A stretch of DNA of 6,941 nucleotides, taken from positions 1 to 6,941 of the forward strand of contig CAKOKV010000051.1 in NCBI GenBank assembly GCA_934095805.1, in the 5' to 3' direction. The notes beneath the pieces were generated by a model that was not told where the DNA came from, did not search any database, and saw only the letters and a program-made list of their open reading frames with translations. Below are positions 1 through 5,446 of the stretch, one piece after another (the stretch's first letter is position 1; every line of letters starts with the position of its first letter). Origin of the DNA: an uncultured Bacilli bacterium (lineage in GTDB: Bacteria > Bacillota_I > Bacilli_A > RF39 > UBA660). The translations under genes and the position numbers were made by a program.

Positions 1-607
1 TATCATTTAAGAAATTTTTAGTACTTGTTTTACCATAACTTCCTGTAATACCAATCTTCTTTAAATCTTTCATACCATATAATTTATTTTGGGCTTGTCT
101 TTTATAATGTAAATAAACTAATTTTTCAACAGGTCTATTTATAATATTAGCTAACATTACTATAAATGGATTTAAATATGCTATCAAACCTATATAAGTA
201 TAATATCCATATAAACTATTTTCATTAAATAAGAAGAGCATTGGCATTATTCCTATTAAATAAAGAATTAACATAGTTACATATAATCTTTTTATTCTAG
301 CTGTTATAACTAATGGTTTTTTTGATTGCTCTTTTTTTATTTTTGATTTGTATAAGAAATATACGATTACATAGAATATTGAAAATATTATTACACTTGC
401 ATTAAATGTTGTATATTTAAATAATGTAAAAAATACAAACAATAAATCGAATGTTATAAATACCTTTGTTAAATTATCAAGTATCCATTTAAAATATCTA
501 TTTCCGTCATTATACCAATTTTGTTGTAACATATGCATTGATTTTCTTGCCTTATATATTACATACCAAAAATAAGGTATTAAAGATAATATAAAATATG
601 TTTTCAT
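1..607 (-). CDS. murF: MurF-type Mur ligase with N-terminal membrane domain (partial, C-terminal part off window)
   Basis: The first 202 codons are present; the frame stays open to the window edge. Residues 1-180 are hydrophobic, with probable membrane segments near 4-19, 47-64, 68-87, 108-128 and 135-158, followed by a basic stretch. The ATP-binding P-loop of the Mur ligase family follows at about 186-197 (GITGSYGKTSTK). MurF adds D-Ala-D-Ala to UDP-MurNAc-tripeptide, the last cytoplasmic step of peptidoglycan precursor synthesis. Mur ligase proteins carrying such a membrane region before the GITGSYGKTS loop occur in Bacillota and are usually annotated as MurF, but the substrate domain lies outside the window, so another Mur ligase is possible. 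The ATG overlaps the hydrolase stop (ATGA), and a near-perfect ribosome binding site lies 6 bases upstream, which fixes the start. Mur ligase is near certain; MurF is likely. Confidence 0.8.
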   Translation of the reverse strand, partial: MKTYFILSLIPYFWYVIYKARKSMHMLQQNWYNDGNRYFKWILDNLTKVFITFDLLFVFFTLFKYTTFNASVIIFSIFYVIVYFLYKSKIKKEQSKKPLVITARIKRLYVTMLILYLIGIMPMLFLFNENSLYGYYTYIGLIAYLNPFIVMLANIINRPVEKLVYLHYKRQAQNKLYGMKDLKKIGITGSYGKTSTKNFLND

Positions 608-1347
608 TTTTTATCACTTCCTATAAAATTATCTAAAACTCTAACAGTTTGAACCAAGTTTTCTAAATAAGCATAGTGTGTGCAACCTTCATATTTAACT
701 AATCCACAATTTGGTATTATGTTTTCAAGTTCTTCACCATCTTCAATAGGTACTGCTGCATCATTTGTTCCCCATATTAATAATGTAGGACATTTTATTT
801 TTTTAGCTTCCTCACTTAAATCTAAATTAACATGTTCAACTAATATTTTTCTCATTGTTTCACTAGCATTTCTATAATCTGTTGATCCAACATGCTTTTT
901 AACAAAACTTTCTAGTCCTTTTAATCCAGGTATCTTTTTAACAGTTTTATATATTTTCATTTTAAATGTTGGTTCTGATATATTTTTCTTATATGGACTA
1001 GCTAGTAGAACTAATTTATTAGTCTTATACTTTATTGCATAAGCAAGAGAAACTTTTCCACCAAAAGAATGCCCAATTAAAATCGGATTTTTTATATTTA
1101 GTTCTTCAAACATTTCATTCATGCAATCTGCATAATCATAAATAGACCAAGTTTCTTTTGGTTCATCACTTTCTCCAAAACCTGGTAAATCAACTATTAG
1201 AACACTATATTTCTTTATAAATGGCTTTGCTATTGGCATCATCATTTTTATATTTTGACCCCAGCCATGTAAATAAACTAGTGTTATATCACTATCATTT
1301 CTATAAAACTCATAATTAATATTTATATTTCTTATAAACATTTGCAT
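604..1347 (-). CDS. Alpha/beta-fold hydrolase
   Basis: This is a 247-residue single-domain alpha/beta hydrolase with no signal peptide, so probably cytoplasmic. Numbered from the chosen start, the oxyanion-hole motif HGWG is at 27-30, the nucleophile elbow GHSFGG puts Ser94 in GxSxG, the acid is probably Asp196 in WGTND, and the base is His224 in GCTHYAY. Length and motif order match esterases and lipases of the abhydrolase_1 type; the substrate cannot be read from sequence. The frame can be extended three codons to a GTG at 1356, but that GTG is part of an AGGTGA ribosome binding site ideally spaced for the ATG at 1347, so 1347 is preferred. The gene has its own extended -10 promoter and overlaps the Mur ligase start by ATGA, so the two are probably translationally coupled. 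A cell-envelope role is inferred only from that neighbour. Confidence 0.9.
   Translation of the reverse strand: MQMFIRNININYEFYRNDSDITLVYLHGWGQNIKMMMPIAKPFIKKYSVLIVDLPGFGESDEPKETWSIYDYADCMNEMFEELNIKNPILIGHSFGGKVSLAYAIKYKTNKLVLLASPYKKNISEPTFKMKIYKTVKKIPGLKGLESFVKKHVGSTDYRNASETMRKILVEHVNLDLSEEAKKIKCPTLLIWGTNDAAVPIEDGEELENIIPNCGLVKYEGCTHYAYLENLVQTVRVLDNFIGSDKK
614..622 (-). promoter_or_regulatory. Ribosome binding site of the Mur ligase gene
   Basis: The minus strand reads AGGAAGTGA, 8 of 9 bases of the AGGAGGTGA consensus, with 6 bases (TAAAAA) before the ATG at 607. It lies inside the last codons of the hydrolase gene, so the Mur ligase has its own strong site in addition to the ATGA stop-start overlap. 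Confidence 0.8.
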
Positions 1348-1352
1348 TTGTT

Positions 1353-1358
1353 TCACCT
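1353..1358 (-). promoter_or_regulatory. Ribosome binding site deciding the hydrolase start
   Basis: The minus strand reads AGGTGA, then AACAA, then the ATG at 1347. The alternative in-frame GTG (1356-1354) lies inside this motif and has no site of its own upstream. The predicted transcription start falls on or next to this hexamer, so the leader would be only about 10-12 bases. Confidence 0.65.
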
Positions 1359-1363
1359 AATTA

Positions 1364-1372
1364 ATTATAGCA
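1364..1372 (-). promoter_or_regulatory. Extended -10 promoter of the hydrolase-Mur ligase operon
   Basis: The minus strand reads TGCTATAAT, a perfect extended -10 element. No TTGACA-like -35 is found 16-19 bases upstream, where the terminator hairpin of the preceding gene lies. Transcription is expected to start near 1356-1358. Confidence 0.65.
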
Positions 1373-1373
1373 T

Positions 1374-1401
1374 AAAAAAGTGTATTTAGACTTAAATACA
1401 C
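1374..1401 (-). terminator. Intrinsic terminator after the HExxH protein gene
   Basis: On the minus strand a perfect 9-bp stem (GTGTATTTA / TAAATACAC) with the 4-base loop AGTC is followed at once by six T. It starts 32 bases after the stop codon at 1434. One base after the T-run, the extended -10 of the next operon begins. Confidence 0.85.
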
Positions 1402-1433
1402 ACTTTCTTTACGATATTTGTTATAAATTTATA

Positions 1434-2987
1434 TTAATTTTTACGACTTCTAAGAATTAATGAGATGAAACTGTTATTTCTAGGTGTTCCAAAAATCATT
1501 TCATCAACATCATAAATACTTCTTTCTCTAGCTTCCATTTCTATTAATTTTCTCATATTTTCTAAATATAATTTCTTTTCTGTTTCATTTATAAAATCAG
1601 CTTTTAATAATTCCTTATAGTCAGACACCATATCTTCTAAAGGTAGAATCTGACCATATAGCACTTCATTTATATTATGAATTAATATTTCTAATCTTTC
1701 TGTTTCTTCTTCGTCAATAAATTCTAATCTTTTTTGAAACTCATTTCTCATTTTAAAAAGCTCAGCTGTTGATCTTCTCTTTATTTCTGGTGTAAATAAT
1801 ATATTCAAAATAGGATGTTTTTCAAAAATATTAACATCTTCACTCATAGCAGTTTCAAATATTTTTTCTATATTTCCATAAAATATTTCCTCTAATAGTA
1901 AATATCTATGATTAAATTTTCTATATTTTGTTTTATGTTTTTTGATGTCATCTAGATTATGAGCTCTAATTGTACCTACTTTTCCTAAAATATCAAGATA
2001 TCTATCTGTGTCAATTCTTGATTTTACTCTCGCATCAAGTTCATATGATAAACAATCATAGTTTGAGTCATAATATTTTAATTCGAAAGTATGTGATAAT
2101 AATAAGTCCATTAAAATTTCAATGTCACTATAATCTAATCTTTTAAATCCCACTGTTTTATTATCTTGATATAAATGTCTAAGTTCATGAAATACTGTTA
2201 ATAGAATACCTTTATAATCTACTTTTCCATTTCTTAATATTCTTTTATAAGATTCTGGAGATATACAAATCACTTTATCTTCATAACTTCCTTGAGTTCT
2301 ACTTGATTCCTTTAAAACTTTAAAGTAACAATGTGTATCATTAGTGTGAGCAAAGTTTTTTATTATACTATTTATTACTGATTTTAATGTTTCTCTACTC
2401 ATTAATATATTTTTATCTACAGTTTCTCTAAAATATAAATCTATATATCTTTGAGGAACTGGATATACTGCATAATTAATTATTTCTGTTAATCTATTAT
2501 ATTCTTCCTTTGGTAATTCTTCTTTTTCTAAATATTTATCAAATGTTTCAAGTTGTTGAAGCATTTTCTCTTTTAAATTAAGTTCACTAAAAAAATCATT
2601 TATTTGTTTTACCTGATTTAATAATATTTCTTCAGCTGCTTTTTCTTCTTTATCATTTTCGTCAAAACCAACTTCAACTTTTAAAAGAATTATTGCTTCT
2701 TTATATGCATTTAGTTCTTTAATTATTTCTTTTTCTTTATCTGTTCCTACTACATATTTTTTATATATTTTAATTATATTACTAATAAAATACTCTTCGT
2801 TAATCATTTTACTAGATCTAATAGCTCTTTTTAGTTCCTTAGATACAAATGAAAAAAAGCATGATAAAATTTCGTTAAGTTTTACACTTTTAAAATGACT
2901 TTTATTATTATCATAGTCTAATAATTTATTAGTTTCATTTTCTTTGATGCATATGTTATAAACATCTTTTTCACGAATTTTTATCAT
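1434..2987 (-). CDS. Unrecognised 517-residue protein with an HExxH zinc-peptidase-like motif
   Basis: I do not recognise the family. No signal peptide or membrane segment is visible, so it is probably cytoplasmic. The N-terminal half (about 35-225) is charged and mostly helical in character. A classic zincin signature follows: hydrophobic residues leading into HELRH at 267-271 (VFHELRHLYQ), then Glu316 in YELDAR about 45 residues later, a spacing and ELDA context like the third zinc ligand of gluzincin-type peptidases. The C-terminal third is again charged and helical, with possible coiled coil around 405-445. From family knowledge, HExxH supplies two zinc ligands and the catalytic Glu268; peptidase activity here is inferred. 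The ATG at 2987 has AGGGG 5 bases upstream (TAAGT spacer). The gene has its own extended -10 and terminator, so it looks monocistronic. An inactive zincin fold or a chance HExxH match remains possible. Confidence 0.6.
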   Translation of the reverse strand: MIKIREKDVYNICIKENETNKLLDYDNNKSHFKSVKLNEILSCFFSFVSKELKRAIRSSKMINEEYFISNIIKIYKKYVVGTDKEKEIIKELNAYKEAIILLKVEVGFDENDKEEKAAEEILLNQVKQINDFFSELNLKEKMLQQLETFDKYLEKEELPKEEYNRLTEIINYAVYPVPQRYIDLYFRETVDKNILMSRETLKSVINSIIKNFAHTNDTHCYFKVLKESSRTQGSYEDKVICISPESYKRILRNGKVDYKGILLTVFHELRHLYQDNKTVGFKRLDYSDIEILMDLLLSHTFELKYYDSNYDCLSYELDARVKSRIDTDRYLDILGKVGTIRAHNLDDIKKHKTKYRKFNHRYLLLEEIFYGNIEKIFETAMSEDVNIFEKHPILNILFTPEIKRRSTAELFKMRNEFQKRLEFIDEEETERLEILIHNINEVLYGQILPLEDMVSDYKELLKADFINETEKKLYLENMRKLIEMEARERSIYDVDEMIFGTPRNNSFISLILRSRKN

Positions 2988-2992
2988 ACTTA

Positions 2993-2997
2993 CCCCT
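2993..2997 (-). promoter_or_regulatory. Ribosome binding site of the HExxH protein gene
   Basis: The minus strand reads AGGGG followed by TAAGT and the ATG at 2987. The match is G-rich and stands out in an AT-rich spacer of only 31 bases. Confidence 0.65.
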
Positions 2998-3008
2998 GAG
3001 TGCTACAT

Positions 3009-3017
3009 ATTATAACA
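3009..3017 (-). promoter_or_regulatory. Extended -10 promoter of the HExxH protein gene
   Basis: The minus strand reads TGTTATAAT inside the 31-base gap after the CmpB-family gene. Any -35 would fall in the 3' end of that gene, and none resembling TTGACA is seen. Predicted start is near 3001-3002, giving a leader of about 14 bases. Confidence 0.55.
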
Positions 3018-3018
3018 C

Positions 3019-3732
3019 TTATTTTGATTTTTTACTAATCTTTTTAAGTTTTTTTAAGTGCTTTTTATAATTTTTAACATATTCTTTTAAATCCATTGAT
3101 GGTTTGATTGGAAAAATAAATGAATGTTTTTCTTTAATTGATTGTTGATGTTCTTTAATAGTTCTCTTAAATTCTTCGTATCTTAATACTGCTCCACTTT
3201 CTTTAGCATATGCTCTTACCTTAGATAATAATTTAGTTGAATAAACATAGTCAATTATAAATGTTGCTGTAAACATACCAAGAATATATGAAAATATTAA
3301 ATGATTATTAAACCATAATATTTTTTCTAATATAAATTCTGATAAGAAATAATAATATACTGCACTTATCATCGTCCATATAAATGAAAATAATGGACAT
3401 ATTATTCCTTTGTAATTTCCCCAGTTATCACTATAATCCCATAACTTAACAGGTTTATTTACAAATGATAGTCCTCCTATAAATTCTATTAATGTCATCG
3501 CCGCACCCATTAACAATATAATTAATATGCTCGGTAAATTCATTTCATAAAAAGTTATATATATTACAGTTAAAGTACATAAACCAAAACCATAAATTGG
3601 TAAATAAGGACCAACTAAAAATCCTGGGTTTACCCAATAACCGTGAGCTAATCTTCTATAAAATAATTCTAATATCCATCCAAAAGTACATCCAATAAAA
3701 AATAGAAATACAATATCTAAAAATATTATCAT
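3019..3732 (-). CDS. CmpB-family putative ABC transporter permease (PF06541-like membrane protein)
   Basis: This 237-residue integral membrane protein has about five hydrophobic segments (roughly 2-24, 38-62, 67-90, 111-134, 140-163) and a Lys-rich, probably cytoplasmic tail (165-237). Hallmarks of the family known as ABC_trans_CmpB or putative ABC-transporter type IV are visible: FGWILELFYRR at 17-27, NPGFLVGPYLPIYGFG at 35-50, and LWDYSDNWGNYKG at 97-109 leading into a CPLFSFIW helix. The family is common in Bacillota. The transporter label is historical, its function is poorly established, and no ATPase partner gene lies in the window. The ATG at 3732 has GGTGA four bases upstream. The family call is firm; the transport role is not supported by this sequence. 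Confidence 0.85.
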   Translation of the reverse strand: MIIFLDIVFLFFIGCTFGWILELFYRRLAHGYWVNPGFLVGPYLPIYGFGLCTLTVIYITFYEMNLPSILIILLMGAAMTLIEFIGGLSFVNKPVKLWDYSDNWGNYKGIICPLFSFIWTMISAVYYYFLSEFILEKILWFNNHLIFSYILGMFTATFIIDYVYSTKLLSKVRAYAKESGAVLRYEEFKRTIKEHQQSIKEKHSFIFPIKPSMDLKEYVKNYKKHLKKLKKISKKSK

Positions 3733-3758
3733 GTAGTCACCACTTTCTAATATTTATT

Positions 3759-3767
3759 ATTATATCA
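3759..3767 (-). promoter_or_regulatory. Extended -10 promoter of the CmpB-family gene
   Basis: The minus strand reads TGATATAAT. No clear -35 is seen; the region upstream is almost pure A/T. Predicted start is near 3752, about 20 bases before the ATG at 3732. Confidence 0.55.
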
Positions 3768-3831
3768 TACTTCTATATTTATTTATATTTATTAATTATT
3801 ATTACATATACACTTTAATTTTTATGTATAA

Positions 3832-4521
3832 TTATTTAGTTATTTTTGTTAACACTTTAAAATCTATATCATGATAAGCAACTTTATAAAAATCATAAGT
3901 TATTTTATCTTTTGTAGTGTTTTTTACAGTAACTTTATTATTTCCTTTGTAATACCAGAATCCACCAACATTATAAATTTTATTTTCATCCCATCCAAGT
4001 GACACTAATAGGTTCTTAGTCATGCCTGCATAGCCTCCGCCACCACACATTAAGAAAATATTTTTATCTTTTGGAAATAAATATTCTAATATTTCAATTG
4101 ATTCTTCATAGTTAGCTGTATACTTTCCATCTTTTTCAGTAAAAAGAGTTTCTCCTTCATAAGTTTTTCCTACTTCTTCTGGAAGACCAGTAACATTAAC
4201 TAAATATGGATAAGGCACTACTTCAAATCCTTTTACAAATCCCGATAGATATGCATCTCCACCTATTGCTTCATAATTTCCTGGGTCTTTAAGCATACGC
4301 ATATCTCTATAAACTGAATCATTTCTTTCTAAATAATTATCTATTGTATCCTCATATATATTTTTATCTATACCAAATTGAGTTCCTCTTACTCCTTCTG
4401 ATAATTCTGGTTTTGGTAGACTATTGTTATCACATTTTGAATTAAATATAAAATAACTAATTAGGCCTCCTACTAAAAAACATACTACTAAAGATATTAT
4501 TAATTTTGTATTCTTTTTCAT
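3832..4521 (-). CDS. Membrane-anchored rhodanese-like domain protein
   Basis: The 229-residue protein starts with MKKN, a hydrophobic helix at about 6-26, and then a soluble region, so the domain is probably outside the membrane. There is no clear lipobox; Cys30 follows NSK. Rhodanese landmarks appear in order: DMR at 73-75 (usual DVR), GFVKGFEVVPYP at 94-105 (usual GHIPGAxNIP), and an active-site loop from Cys159 (CGGGGYAG) followed by a helix to GW at 176-177, with exactly the usual Cys-to-GF spacing. The Arg common at loop position 6 is Tyr164 here. Rhodaneses carry sulfur as a Cys persulfide; the activity of this version is unknown. The ATG at 4521 has a strong AAAGGAGT five bases upstream. 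A low-complexity A/T spacer follows the stop, with no convincing terminator. The fold call is good; the substrate is unknown. Confidence 0.75.
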   Translation of the reverse strand: MKKNTKLIISLVVCFLVGGLISYFIFNSKCDNNSLPKPELSEGVRGTQFGIDKNIYEDTIDNYLERNDSVYRDMRMLKDPGNYEAIGGDAYLSGFVKGFEVVPYPYLVNVTGLPEEVGKTYEGETLFTEKDGKYTANYEESIEILEYLFPKDKNIFLMCGGGGYAGMTKNLLVSLGWDENKIYNVGGFWYYKGNNKVTVKNTTKDKITYDFYKVAYHDIDFKVLTKITK

Positions 4522-4525
4522 TTTT

Positions 4526-4533
4526 ACTCCTTT
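4526..4533 (-). promoter_or_regulatory. Ribosome binding site of the rhodanese-like gene
   Basis: The minus strand reads AAAGGAGT, a near-consensus site four bases (AAAA) before the ATG at 4521. It fixes this start. Confidence 0.8.
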
Positions 4534-4547
4534 CGTAATTTAATAAT

Positions 4548-4553
4548 ATTATA
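4548..4553 (-). promoter_or_regulatory. Possible -10 box of the rhodanese-like gene
   Basis: The minus strand reads TATAAT, without the TGn extension. The best -35 candidate (TTATAC, 15-base spacer) is weak. The predicted start would be near 4541, about 20 bases before the ATG. In an A/T-rich spacer a chance match is possible. Confidence 0.4.
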
Positions 4554-4608
4554 TATTTAATTTAATGTGTATAATCTCATGGTTGAACTACTAAAATGAG
4601 AGTTGAGT

Positions 4609-5334
4609 TTATTTTAATTCTTTAAATACTTTCGCTAAATCATCATTTATCACAAGAGTAGCTGAATTATCATATTGAGTTTTGTCATTATTAATTATAA
4701 CTAAATTTTTTCCTTTAAAATAAGATACTAAGCTAGCAGCTGGTTCAACTGTTAATGAAGTTCCTGCTACAATTAACAAATCACACTTACTTATATATTC
4801 TTCTGCTTTAATAAAATCATCAGGTAACATTTCTCCGTATAAAACAACTGCTGGTTTAATTAGTCCACCACATTCACATCTTGGTATATCCTTACTATTA
4901 AATACGAATTCCGCTGTATATTCTTTGTGACATTTTATACAATAATTTTTATAAATTGTTCCATGAAGTTCTAGTACATTTTTACTTCCTGCTTTTTGAT
5001 GTAATCCATCTATATTTTGTGTAATTATTGCTTTTAGTTTTTTACTTTTCTCTAATTTAGTTAAGTATTTATGTATTACATTAGGTTTAACATTTAAAGC
5101 ATTCATATTTTCTTTATAATATTTATAGAATTCTTTTGTAAAACTATAAAAGCATGATGAACTTAACATAAATTCTGGAGTAACATTTAATGCATTATTT
5201 TTATTACTGTATAAACCATCTTTACTTCTAAAATCTTTTAATCCGCTTGCAGTTGAAACACCTGCTCCTCCAAAAAATACAATATTATCTGATTCATTAA
5301 TTAATTCTTGTAATTCTTCTATTTTCTTTTTCAT
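4609..5334 (-). CDS. Sirtuin (Sir2-family NAD-dependent protein deacylase)
   Basis: A complete single-domain sirtuin of 241 residues, close in length and motif layout to Thermotoga maritima Sir2. Sirtuins remove acetyl or other acyl groups from lysine while consuming NAD. Numbered from the chosen start: GGAGVS at 22-27 and SGLKDFRS at 30-37 bind NAD; QNIDGLH at 106-112; the catalytic His is His124 in ELHG; the zinc Cys are 132, 135, 153 and 155 (CIKC and CEC); then GTSLTVEPA and an IINND ribose-contact segment. The usual GIPDFRS reads GLKDFRS. The Tyr/Arg pair of desuccinylase sirtuins is not apparent, so deacetylase-type activity is more likely. An ATG five codons upstream (5349) is in frame, but it abuts the GGAAGTGA ribosome binding site that serves the ATG at 5334. 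No partner acetyl-CoA synthetase or macrodomain gene is nearby. Confidence 0.93.
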   Translation of the reverse strand: MKKKIEELQELINESDNIVFFGGAGVSTASGLKDFRSKDGLYSNKNNALNVTPEFMLSSSCFYSFTKEFYKYYKENMNALNVKPNVIHKYLTKLEKSKKLKAIITQNIDGLHQKAGSKNVLELHGTIYKNYCIKCHKEYTAEFVFNSKDIPRCECGGLIKPAVVLYGEMLPDDFIKAEEYISKCDLLIVAGTSLTVEPAASLVSYFKGKNLVIINNDKTQYDNSATLVINDDLAKVFKELK

Positions 5335-5339
5335 TATAA

Positions 5340-5347
5340 TCACTTCC
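5340..5347 (-). promoter_or_regulatory. Ribosome binding site deciding the sirtuin start
   Basis: The minus strand reads GGAAGTGA then TTATA then the ATG at 5334. The same GGAAGTGA core serves the Mur ligase gene. The upstream ATG at 5349 touches this motif and has only A/T-rich sequence in front of it, so 5334 is preferred. Confidence 0.7.
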
Positions 5348-5376
5348 ATTTTATATTTACATATATCTCTTTTATT

Positions 5377-5382
5377 ATTATA
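5377..5382 (-). promoter_or_regulatory. Possible -10 box of the sirtuin gene
   Basis: The minus strand reads TATAAT without a TGn extension. TTGTTA lies 19 bases upstream as a weak -35. Predicted start is near 5370, a leader of about 36 bases to the chosen ATG. Confidence 0.4.
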
Positions 5383-5417
5383 TAATTTTATTTAAGTTTT
5401 TTAACAATTTATCAATT

Positions 5418-5441
5418 AAAAAGAGCATATTTTGATGCTCT
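5418..5441 (-). terminator. Intrinsic terminator after the LRR surface protein gene
   Basis: On the minus strand a perfect 7-bp stem (AGAGCAT / ATGCTCT) with a 6-base loop (CAAAAT) is followed by four more T and an A/T-rich stretch. It begins 5 bases after the TAG stop at 5447. Confidence 0.75.
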
Positions 5442-5446
5442 ATACA

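Noticed and set aside
680..877. Plus-strand open frame of 65 codons inside the hydrolase gene
   Set aside because: It lies antisense to a well-supported gene with catalytic motifs, its protein has no recognisable features, and no ribosome binding site precedes it. It is a shadow of A/T-rich coding sequence.
3807..3830. Inverted repeat TATACA / TGTATA just after the rhodanese-like gene
   Set aside because: The stem is six A/T-dominated base pairs with a 12-base loop and no following T-run. It is expected by chance in such A/T-rich spacer.
3019..4521. Operon linking the rhodanese-like and CmpB-family genes
   Set aside because: They are separated by about 97 bases of A/T-rich spacer and the downstream gene has its own extended -10. 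Co-transcription cannot be excluded but is not supported.
4575..4601. Possible terminator hairpin after the sirtuin gene (TCTCAT / ATGAGA on the minus strand)
   Set aside because: The 6-bp stem has a 15-base loop and is followed by TTATACAC rather than a T-run, so it is too weak to call.
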